In this document: positions 8,085 to 15,159 of the stretch, piece after piece | Layout: the number at the start of each line of letters is the position of its first letter | Position numbering within the stretch: the first letter of the stretch is position 1 | Assembly: GCF_003384725.1 (NCBI RefSeq) | Contig: NZ_QNVV01000021.1 | Location: 1-64,000, forward strand | Length of the DNA stretch: 64,000 nucleotides | Source: Chryseobacterium pennipullorum | GTDB lineage: Bacteria; Bacteroidota; Bacteroidia; Flavobacteriales; Weeksellaceae | Direction of reading: 5' to 3' | Notes under the pieces: generated by a model | What the model was told of the DNA's origin: nothing | The model's input: only the letters and a program-made list of their open reading frames with translations | The model's database searches: none | Translations under genes and position numbers: made by a program

Positions 8085-8893
8085 TAAAAATCCAGTTGGA
8101 ACTGCTTTTCTTCATCACTTACAATACCCAGTGCCTCATATACATATTGGAATGTAGAAAGCAGCACAGGCTTACCGTTGATCACTGCCACGTCATGCTC
8201 AAAGTGTGCAGATGGCAGATTATCTAAAGTGGTAACCGTCCAGCCGTCATTATGGAACTTCACCTTTTCAGTTCCAAGATTAATCATCGGCTCAATGGCG
8301 ATAGCCAAACCGTCTTTGATCACTTTTCCGCTTCCCTGTCTTCCATAATTCGGAACCTGAGGATCTTCGTGCATTTTTCTGCCCAAGCCATGTCCCACAA
8401 GTTCTCTTACCACTCCATATCCTTCTTTTTCACAGTGTGCCTGGATTGCATGGGAAATATCTCCTATTCTTTTTCCTCTCACACATTGCTCGATACCTTT
8501 GTAGAGAGATTCTTTAGTCACCTGAAGCATTTTTTTCACTTCCGGTTTTACTTCGCCAATCTCAAAGGTATAAGCATGATCTCCCACAAACCCGTTAAGG
8601 ATAACTCCACAGTCTACGGAAAGAACGTCACCTTCTTTTACCACCTCATTGTTCGGGAAACCGTGTACCACCTGCTCATTGGGTGAGATACACAGTGAAT
8701 TCGGGAATCCGCCGTATCCTAAAAATGCAGGTTCTGCTCCGTGATCTTTAATAAAATCATGGGCCAGTTTATCCAGATATAAAGTGGTAATACCTGGTTT
8801 AATTTCTTTTGCCAACATTCCCAATGTTTTAGAAACCAATCGGGCACTCTCCTTCATCAGACGAAGTTCGTCTATCGTTTTTAATTGAATCAT
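8084..8893 (-). CDS. map: Methionine aminopeptidase, type I
   Basis: A 269-residue pita-bread-fold metallopeptidase that removes the N-terminal Met from nascent proteins. The five metal ligands are visible in order: Asp in SVDCGV, Asp in FVGDHAYTF, His in ELVGHGLGRKMHEDP, Glu in AIEPMI and Glu in HFEHDVAV. There is no N-terminal SH3 or zinc-finger extension, as usual for bacterial type I. It is the first gene of a two-gene unit with the methyltransferase. Confidence 0.96.
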   Translation of the reverse strand: MIQLKTIDELRLMKESARLVSKTLGMLAKEIKPGITTLYLDKLAHDFIKDHGAEPAFLGYGGFPNSLCISPNEQVVHGFPNNEVVKEGDVLSVDCGVILNGFVGDHAYTFEIGEVKPEVKKMLQVTKESLYKGIEQCVRGKRIGDISHAIQAHCEKEGYGVVRELVGHGLGRKMHEDPQVPNYGRQGSGKVIKDGLAIAIEPMINLGTEKVKFHNDGWTVTTLDNLPSAHFEHDVAVINGKPVLLSTFQYVYEALGIVSDEEKQFQLDF

Positions 8894-8900
8894 TGTTGTA

Positions 8901-9045
8901 TAGATGTTAGATATTAGATGTTAGAAGCTAGATTACAGCATGATGCGTATTTCTATATTATAACAATCTATAGACTCTTTTTGATAAAAAACAGAAGCTT
9001 TGATTTGATATTAAAACGAATTTCTAATATCTGACTTCTAATTTC
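8901..9045. repeat. Intergenic AT-rich repeat cluster
   Basis: TAGATGTTAGA occurs twice (8901-8911, 8915-8925), followed by TTAGAAGCTAGA. About 100 bp later an inverse-complement relative, TCTAATATCTGACTTCTAATTTC, appears (from 9022). The unit looks like a dispersed intergenic element rather than regulatory DNA of map, upstream of which it lies. Confidence 0.5.
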
Positions 9046-9050
9046 TATAT

Positions 9051-9482
9051 TTACCAGAAAAGGCCTTTCTTCTTTTCTTTTTTAAGTTTTGAATAGGCAA
9101 GAACTTCTTTACCTTCCACACGGAATTCTATTCTTTCCTGGATGATATTGTAGATCTCACCCCATCCTGGGAATCCTCCTAAGTTTCTGTCATCAATAAA
9201 CCAGTCTGCATCCAGCTTTCTGGATTGCGTCTCCGAGTCAAAAACTTCTCCTTCGAAACTTGAATTCACCGCATAAAATTCGATTCCGTTTTGCTTGCAG
9301 AATTCTACGGCTTCATCTAGCGTTTTTCCATGTCTGTACGTCCAAAGAATGAGTCTGTATCCTTCCATCTGAAGCCTCTTCAAGGTTTCAAAAGCAAAAA
9401 TCTTTGCTTTACCAATTGCCGGATAAGCGTCATCAACAATAGTTCCGTCAAAGTCAACAGCAATCTTTTTATTATTTAACAT
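9051..9482 (-). CDS. Small HAD-like hydrolase
   Basis: A 143-residue single-domain HAD fold. It opens with MLNNKKIAVDFDGTIV, so Asp10 and Asp12 form motif I. LILWTYRHGK supplies the motif II Thr region and DADWFIDDRNLGG the C-terminal acidic pair. No cap domain is inserted, which suggests a protein or bulky substrate, or an accessory role. The frame continues upstream to 9545, but the extra 21 residues are unlikely; the ATG at 9482 follows an AAAAGAACAA leader and puts motif I at the normal distance from the N-terminus. Confidence 0.8.
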   Translation of the reverse strand: MLNNKKIAVDFDGTIVDDAYPAIGKAKIFAFETLKRLQMEGYRLILWTYRHGKTLDEAVEFCKQNGIEFYAVNSSFEGEVFDSETQSRKLDADWFIDDRNLGGFPGWGEIYNIIQERIEFRVEGKEVLAYSKLKKEKKKGLFW

Positions 9483-9576
9483 TTGTTCTTTTTTAATTTT
9501 GCAAAGATAAGAAATAAAAAGAGTGCCAAAAAGAAAGGCACTCAATAACTTTTATAATTTAAATAACATGGAACGA

Positions 9577-10554
9577 CTAGCTCTTTACCCAGCTGAACTG
9601 GAACTGAAGGTCCGGAGTGGAAACCCTGTCTGTAATCTTCTGTAATCTTGAAGGCAGTTTCATCAGATATTCCTGAGCTTTTTCTGCTTTTTCTGTAAGT
9701 CCTTTTACATGTTCAATCTTCCATTCATCGAGAAGATCCTTCATAATATTGATATAATCCTGACCGGTATAGACCATGCATCGCTGCGCCGCATCTGAGA
9801 AATGACCCCAAAGCTCGCCTGCCTTCTGTCCGGACTGTCTCATCAGGTGAGCCGGCATCACAATCTTCTTACGCATCATATCTTCAAAGGCAATGATCAT
9901 CTCCGATGCATCTATTTCTAGGATTTTAGCTACGAAATGTTTGTAAGCTTTAGCATGTCTTGCTTCATCTGCAGCAATGACCCCGCACATTTTGGCCAGC
10001 TTACCGTTCCCGGACTGTTTTGCCAGTGTCCCTACTCTCCTGTGAGAGATATTGGTGGCAGTCTCCTGGAAACTTGTGTATATGAAGTTTCTGTAGGGAT
10101 CCATACTTGTTCCCAGGTCGAAACCATCATTAATTAAATACTGAGTCGTAATCTCAACCTCCCTCATATTCACTCTTCCACAAAGGTAAAGGTATTTGTT
10201 CAAAAGGTCTCCATGTCTGTTTTCTTCTGCAGTCCAGGCTCTCACCCAGTTGGCCCAGCCTACTTTTTCTTCCTGATTGATTCCGTCGACACCCATCAGC
10301 CACGACTCATACGAAGGAAGAGCTTCTTCGGTAATACAGTCTCCAATAAGCGTGACAAAAAGATCATAAGGCATCTCACGGGCAAACGTCTGAATTTCTT
10401 CCAGATCATGTTTGAATTCGTCGCTTGAAGGATCTGGCAGATAATCGGAAGGCTGCCATATTTTTTCAATTGGCGTTAAAAATTTATCAAGAAAAGAACC
10501 TACTTCCTTTTCCAATATTCCCATTACTTCTTTCCTTACAAGCTTTTGATACAT
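9577..10554 (-). CDS. Acyl-ACP desaturase
   Basis: A 325-residue soluble di-iron desaturase. The two metal-binding helices are visible as EENRHGD and DEARHAK, the EExxH/DExxH pair of the plant-type stearoyl-ACP desaturase family. These enzymes introduce a double bond into an acyl chain carried on ACP, using O2 and reduced ferredoxin, and so adjust membrane fluidity. Length fits the family. A -7 box TATCTTTG sits 24 bases upstream of the ATG, and a terminator separates it from gpmI upstream, so it appears to be monocistronic. Confidence 0.92.
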   Translation of the reverse strand: MYQKLVRKEVMGILEKEVGSFLDKFLTPIEKIWQPSDYLPDPSSDEFKHDLEEIQTFAREMPYDLFVTLIGDCITEEALPSYESWLMGVDGINQEEKVGWANWVRAWTAEENRHGDLLNKYLYLCGRVNMREVEITTQYLINDGFDLGTSMDPYRNFIYTSFQETATNISHRRVGTLAKQSGNGKLAKMCGVIAADEARHAKAYKHFVAKILEIDASEMIIAFEDMMRKKIVMPAHLMRQSGQKAGELWGHFSDAAQRCMVYTGQDYINIMKDLLDEWKIEHVKGLTEKAEKAQEYLMKLPSRLQKITDRVSTPDLQFQFSWVKS

Positions 10555-10577
10555 CTTACTATTCAGTTTTTAATTAA

Positions 10578-10585
10578 CAAAGATA
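10578..10585 (-). promoter_or_regulatory. -7 box of acyl-ACP desaturase
   Basis: TATCTTTG on the - strand, an exact TAnnTTTG match about 24 bases before the start codon. No good TTG partner was seen. Confidence 0.45.
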
Positions 10586-10649
10586 TGATTTATTTATTAT
10601 TTATGGCATAATAAAGTATGCAACTCATACCTTATCTGATATAAATCAT

Positions 10650-10682
10650 AAAATATGCCGATATACAATAACGGCATATTTT
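10650..10682 (-). terminator. Terminator after gpmI
   Basis: AAAATATGCCG (10650-10660) pairs with CGGCATATTTT (10672-10682), an 11-bp stem with an 11-base loop, just beyond the gpmI stop in the direction of transcription. Confidence 0.7.
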
Positions 10683-10700
10683 TAACATTATTATTGGATT

Positions 10701-12242
10701 TTAGTTAACTAAAATATCTCCTGTCATAATTTCCGGAATCTGAACTCCCATCACTGAAAGGATTGTAGGAGCTACATCGCCCAGCTTTCCGGGTTTTAAA
10801 TTCCATGTACGGTCTTTATCCATTACAATAAAAGGCACCAGATTGGTTGAGTGCTGGGTATTTGGAGTTCCGTCGGGATTAATCATCACATCACTATTTC
10901 CGTGGTCTGCCAGGATGAAAACAGCATAACCATTTTCATAAGCAGCTGTTGCCACTTTCTGGATGCACAGATCTACTGTTTCTGCAGCTTTTACCGCAGC
11001 TTCAAAAACTCCTGTATGTCCTACCATATCAGTATTCGCAAAGTTCAGGCAAACAAAATCTGCGGTCCCCTGCTCCAGTTCTGGTACAATAACATTGGTA
11101 ATATCATAGGCCGACATTTCGGGTTTCAGATCGTAGGTAGGAACATCTTTAGGGCTTGGACATAATAATCTTCTTTCGCCAGCAAATTCTTCTTCCCTTC
11201 CTCCGGAGAAGAAAAAGGTAACGTGCGGATATTTTTCTGTTTCGGCAATTCTGATCTGGCTTTTTCCGTTCTTCTCAAGGATCTCACCCATAGTTTCCGT
11301 CAAAACATTTTCGTCAAAAACGACCTGAACATTCTGGAAGGTTTTATCGTAATTGGTTAAGGTAACATAATAAAGATTCAGCTTACGCATAAAGAATTCG
11401 GGGAAATCTTTTTGGGAAAGAACTTCTGTAATTTCTCTCCCCCGGTCTGTACGGAAGTTGAAGCAGATCACCACATCATTATCAATAATTTTAGCGACCG
11501 GTACTATATTTCCGATGGCTGTGGTGTTTACCATAATAATCGGCTTCAGGAATTCATCGGTTACATTCTGATCATACGAGGCTTTTATCGCAGCCAAAGC
11601 ATCCGTAGTTGGTTCTCCTACCCCTTCTACAAGGGCATCATAGGCCAATTTTACACGCTCCCATCTTTTGTCCCTGTCCATTGCGTAATATCTTCCTACT
11701 ACAGTAGCCAACTTTCCTGTGGTGGCATCCATATGCTTCAGAAGCTCATCAATGAACCCCAGCCCGGAATGTGGATCGCAGTCTCTACCGTCTGTAAATG
11801 CATGAACGAAAACATTCTCATTCAAACCAAATTCTTTAGCTGCTGTGAGCAGGCCTTTTAAGTGATTGATATGTGAATGCACCCCTCCATTGGAAACCAG
11901 TCCGATGAAATGCACTTTTTTATTTTCTCTTTTAGCATATTCAAAAGCATCCTGAATTACCTTTTCATGACCCAGGGTTCCGTTTTCAACAGCCATATTC
12001 AGTTTCACCAGGTTTTGATACACCACTCTTCCTGCTCCCAGGTTCATATGACCTACTTCGGAATTTCCCATTTGTCCGGCAGGAAGACCAACGGCAAGAC
12101 CGCTTGCTTCAAGCGTGGTATGGGGAAAGTTTTGGTAACAGCTATCGATGAATGGTGTATTGGCTTTATCGATGGCGGAAACGTTAGGATTGGTTCCAAG
12201 TCCCCATCCGTCAAGGATTGCCAGTATTGCTTTTTTTGACAT
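10701..12242 (-). CDS. gpmI: 2,3-bisphosphoglycerate-independent phosphoglycerate mutase
   Basis: A 513-residue cytosolic glycolytic enzyme interconverting 3- and 2-phosphoglycerate. The alkaline-phosphatase-like metal site is seen as AILDGWGLG near the N-terminus, with Ser61 in GQMGNSEVGHMNLGAGR as the phosphorylated nucleophile, FTDGRDCDPHSG in the middle, and LADHGNSD and TQHST near the C-terminus. Length is standard (about 510). A -7 box (TAAATTTG) and a downstream hairpin bracket it as a single-gene unit. Confidence 0.97.
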   Translation of the reverse strand: MSKKAILAILDGWGLGTNPNVSAIDKANTPFIDSCYQNFPHTTLEASGLAVGLPAGQMGNSEVGHMNLGAGRVVYQNLVKLNMAVENGTLGHEKVIQDAFEYAKRENKKVHFIGLVSNGGVHSHINHLKGLLTAAKEFGLNENVFVHAFTDGRDCDPHSGLGFIDELLKHMDATTGKLATVVGRYYAMDRDKRWERVKLAYDALVEGVGEPTTDALAAIKASYDQNVTDEFLKPIIMVNTTAIGNIVPVAKIIDNDVVICFNFRTDRGREITEVLSQKDFPEFFMRKLNLYYVTLTNYDKTFQNVQVVFDENVLTETMGEILEKNGKSQIRIAETEKYPHVTFFFSGGREEEFAGERRLLCPSPKDVPTYDLKPEMSAYDITNVIVPELEQGTADFVCLNFANTDMVGHTGVFEAAVKAAETVDLCIQKVATAAYENGYAVFILADHGNSDVMINPDGTPNTQHSTNLVPFIVMDKDRTWNLKPGKLGDVAPTILSVMGVQIPEIMTGDILVN

Positions 12243-12263
12243 TATGTATAAACTTTTGTATTA

Positions 12264-12271
12264 CAAATTTA
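12264..12271 (-). promoter_or_regulatory. -7 box of gpmI
   Basis: TAAATTTG on the - strand, an exact TAnnTTTG match, 21 bases upstream of the ATG. Confidence 0.45.
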
Positions 12272-12332
12272 TTTAATTTGAAATGAATGAAAGAATTGAT
12301 GAACTGAAATTTTGTTTAAAATCACCAAAATA

Positions 12333-12365
12333 AAACCTCATAGGTTTTAAAGGTCTATGAGGTTT
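12333..12365 (-). terminator. Hairpin downstream of metalloprotease gene
   Basis: AAACCTCATAG (12333-12343) pairs perfectly with CTATGAGGTTT (12355-12365). T-rich DNA follows on the - strand. It lies about 100 bp past the stop of the secreted metalloprotease gene. Confidence 0.6.
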
Positions 12366-12461
12366 AGCAATGTTATCACTATTTTTCTCTTGAAGATGAT
12401 GCGGAATTTAAAATGTATGATGATAGATTTAGATCCACTGACTTCAACTCTACGATGAGTT

Positions 12462-13697
12462 CTAATTTTTAAACCAACTGTTAATTTTATAAGTAAACTT
12501 TTTGGATTTCACATTTTCGATTTTGATATTCTGTCCTTTTTCCAAACCTTTTACATCTGCTTCCTGGTTCCAGTTTCCTTTGGTAAATTTCAATTGTGCC
12601 GGCACATATATGTTTAAAGTAAGTGTTCTTTCGAGATCGCTTTTCCTTTCCATTTTAACTGAAGATGCACTCCAGTTCCCCAACTCTTTTTGATTTCCTG
12701 CAATATAAACCTCATCCTTTTTATCGGGAACACTCACTACGAATGTTACCGTTGAAGGTTCTCCCGAAAATTCCTGAAAAAAATCATCATACTTTAGATG
12801 CTTTTCTTTTGCATAGGCTTGGATATAAGAATCCAGAAAACCACTTTCTTTTAAAAATAAAAATGGATCTTCAATGTTTAAGATATCATGTACTGCCTTA
12901 TGCTTATCAGTTTGTTTATTGAAATAGGCTTCACATATTTTGTATCCGATCCAATATCCTAAATCATTGGGTCTATCATCTATTTTGGAAGTCCAATAAA
13001 ACCAATCTCTGAAATCATCACTTTTATATCTTGTTACAAATTCTTTGTATAATTTGTCTGAATTTGCTTCGCCATACTGAAATGCTTTTACATTCATTCG
13101 CTCTCCGGAAACAAATTCTCCAATAAAATCAGCTCCTCCCTCTGTTAAAGCTTGTTTTAATAAAGTTTCCCCTCCTTTATTATTTTGCTGAAAGTGGATC
13201 ATTTCATGGACAATAAGAGGCACTACTCCATCAAGATTTTTAAACAGTTCGGTTCCAATTGAAATTCCTTCGTCAGAAGAATTTCCGCCTGTATTCATTC
13301 TTCCATAAACGAAATAAACGGTTGAGAATTTAGCCTTTGGATACCAATATTTTAAAGCACTATAACTTGCTTTTAGTTTTTTATCTTTTTCCCCTATTCC
13401 TTCTAATACATTTCTGGTTTTAAGGTATTCTTCTTTATTTTTTTTCACTGTTGCATATAGTGAATCTGCATTAATGATACGATTCCTGATAAAACTTTTC
13501 ACTCCCGGCGAACCATTTTCTATGTATTCTACAAAAGGATTGGTTGTGGAGACCTCCATTTTATCGAAGGCTTTCCAAAAGTTTTGAGCATCTTTTGTTT
13601 CTAAAATCGCCTTTAGAGGATCTGTAGAAAAACCAGTTTGAGCATTGGTTATTCCGAAAGCTAAAAGTAAGGCAGGAAGCACGTGATGGGTCTGCAT
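12462..13697 (-). CDS. Secreted zinc metalloprotease-like protein with starch-binding-like C-terminus
   Basis: A 411-residue exported protein. The signal peptide spans about residues 1-19. A helical domain contains the zinc motif HEMIH (164-168) and a downstream ALTEGGADFIGE that would supply the third ligand, as in DUF2268-type or gluzincin-like proteases. From about residue 318 a beta-sandwich follows (VTFVVSVPDKKDEVYIAGNQ, ELGNW), resembling CBM20/starch-binding modules. The C-terminus shows no T9SS signature, so it is likely periplasmic or surface-attached by another route. No operon partner. The catalytic assignment is inferred from motif only. Confidence 0.65.
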   Translation of the reverse strand: MQTHHVLPALLLAFGITNAQTGFSTDPLKAILETKDAQNFWKAFDKMEVSTTNPFVEYIENGSPGVKSFIRNRIINADSLYATVKKNKEEYLKTRNVLEGIGEKDKKLKASYSALKYWYPKAKFSTVYFVYGRMNTGGNSSDEGISIGTELFKNLDGVVPLIVHEMIHFQQNNKGGETLLKQALTEGGADFIGEFVSGERMNVKAFQYGEANSDKLYKEFVTRYKSDDFRDWFYWTSKIDDRPNDLGYWIGYKICEAYFNKQTDKHKAVHDILNIEDPFLFLKESGFLDSYIQAYAKEKHLKYDDFFQEFSGEPSTVTFVVSVPDKKDEVYIAGNQKELGNWSASSVKMERKSDLERTLTLNIYVPAQLKFTKGNWNQEADVKGLEKGQNIKIENVKSKKFTYKINSWFKN

Positions 13698-13866
13698 ATT
13701 AGTTTTTAAAGGTAACGGACAAAAATATAAAAAATTGCACCATAGATAAGTTTGAATCTCTATTTTTCAGTATCCCACCTCATCTTTAGGGTCTGATGAA
13801 ATTTATTTCTCTAAAAAACGTTTTTAATTTCAGAAACAGATTTTTTATAAATCCATAAATCTTTTT

Positions 13867-13874
13867 TAATTTTG
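13867..13874 (+). promoter_or_regulatory. -7 box very close to start codon
   Basis: TAATTTTG, exact TAnnTTTG, ends only four bases before the ATG at 13879. If used, transcription would begin at or near the start codon. Confidence 0.4.
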
Positions 13875-13878
13875 CGGT

Positions 13879-14202
13879 ATGGACTTACGAGATCAATTGA
13901 AGAATCTTTTTCCTGATCATGACGAGCAGGATTTTGAAATGCCTGAAGAACAATTCAAGCAAAAAGAGCCTTTGGTGTGCAAATTTGAAAAAAAGGGAAG
14001 AAATGGAAAGCCCGTCACTATTGTTGAGGGTTGGGAAGGCAGTGAAGAAGACCTGAAAAAAATATCCAAAAAAATAAAAACCACCTTAGGAATAGGCGGT
14101 TCTGAGAAGGATGGAACGATTATCATTCAGGGAGACAACCGTGACAAAATAATGAATATCCTTAAAGAAATGGGATATAAGACCAAGCGTGTGGGCGGAT
14201 AG
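13879..14202 (+). CDS. SUI1-family translation initiation factor
   Basis: A 107-residue eIF1/YciH-like protein. The C-terminal SUI1 fold is recognisable from the basic strand NGKPVTIVEGW, then LKKISKKIKTTLGIGG and IIIQGDNRDKIMNILKEMGY. Bacterial members bind the 30S subunit and may affect start-site fidelity. The first 35 residues are acidic and probably flexible. It is a single gene, convergent with the LRR gene with only two bases between the stop codons. Confidence 0.88.
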   Translation: MDLRDQLKNLFPDHDEQDFEMPEEQFKQKEPLVCKFEKKGRNGKPVTIVEGWEGSEEDLKKISKKIKTTLGIGGSEKDGTIIIQGDNRDKIMNILKEMGYKTKRVGG

Positions 14203-14204
14203 TT

Positions 14205-15104
14205 CTAAAAATAGATCTGGGTTTCCAGCATCATGGTTCTTAATTTTTCGATCGTAGATTTTTTGATAGGATTTCCTGTAAGGATAAGCGTTTTCAGATT
14301 TTTGAGCTGACTGATCTCTACAGGGATTTCTTTTATATTATTGTTAGCAAGATTCATACTGACCACTTTTTTCAACCCTTTTATTCCCGGGGAAATTTCT
14401 TTGATATGATTATCGCTTACATTCAGGAATTCAAGGTTTCTGGTTTTGAAAATATTTTCAGGGAGTTTCACAATGGCATTCTGTTGCAGCTCCAGGTATT
14501 TTAAATTGGGCGGAAAAGAAAGGTTTCCCAAATCATTGATCTGATTTCCGGAAAGATTCAGAAATTTCAGATTTCTGATTTTGTGAAGTCCGTCTGCAAT
14601 AAAACTGATTTGATTACCCTGAAGGTTAATTTCTTCCAAAGCGGGAATTTCCATAAGTGCTTCAGGAAAAACATTCAGATTATTGGCGTCAAAATGGACT
14701 GCTTTTAAATGCTGAAGTTTTGATACATTGGGATTTATACTTGTAAGGCCGTTCAGATTCATAGAAAAGGTAGTCAGTTTTCTGAGCTTACCTATCTCAT
14801 CAGGAATATATTTGATACTGTTTTCATTGACATTTAAAATCTCCAGTTCTTCCAAAGTAAAGAGAACCGGGTCCATCTTTTCAAATTTGTTTGCCATGAT
14901 ATTCAGAAAGAATAGCGAATTCAGTTTTGAAATTTCAGGAGGCAGATTGAACAGCCCTTTTTCTCTGAAGCTCATACTGTATACGGTTTTGCTGCTATTC
15001 ATAGCGTCTTCCACATTGGTAAATGTCGGGTACTTCACTGGATCGATCTGTGCTTTTGCCTGAAACAGCAAAAAGACAGAAATGCATACTAAAGTTTTCT
15101 TCAT
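14205..15104 (-). CDS. Secreted leucine-rich-repeat protein
   Basis: A 299-residue protein with a signal peptide (MKKTLVCISVFLLFQAKAQ) followed by about nine leucine-rich repeats of 22-24 residues with the LxxLxLxxNxI/L pattern (for example LKFLNLSGNQINDL and LEFLNVSDNHIKEI). LRR solenoids bind proteins; no enzymatic domain is present. The frame extends upstream to 15146, but that part reads through a terminator hairpin and precedes the signal peptide, so the ATG at 15104 is chosen. Its ATG lies four bases after the T-tract of the preceding gene's terminator. Confidence 0.82.
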   Translation of the reverse strand: MKKTLVCISVFLLFQAKAQIDPVKYPTFTNVEDAMNSSKTVYSMSFREKGLFNLPPEISKLNSLFFLNIMANKFEKMDPVLFTLEELEILNVNENSIKYIPDEIGKLRKLTTFSMNLNGLTSINPNVSKLQHLKAVHFDANNLNVFPEALMEIPALEEINLQGNQISFIADGLHKIRNLKFLNLSGNQINDLGNLSFPPNLKYLELQQNAIVKLPENIFKTRNLEFLNVSDNHIKEISPGIKGLKKVVSMNLANNNIKEIPVEISQLKNLKTLILTGNPIKKSTIEKLRTMMLETQIYF

Positions 15105-15107
15105 AAA

Positions 15108-15145
15108 CAAAAAATGTATTCCGGCAACTTCGTTGCCGGAATACA
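15108..15145 (-). terminator. Terminator of PhoX-like gene
   Basis: Perfect 14-bp stem TGTATTCCGGCAAC (15115-15128) / GTTGCCGGAATACA (15132-15145), loop TTC, followed on the - strand by a six-T run. It falls between the PhoX-like gene stop and the LRR gene start. Confidence 0.88.
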
Positions 15146-15159
15146 AAATATATGATTCA

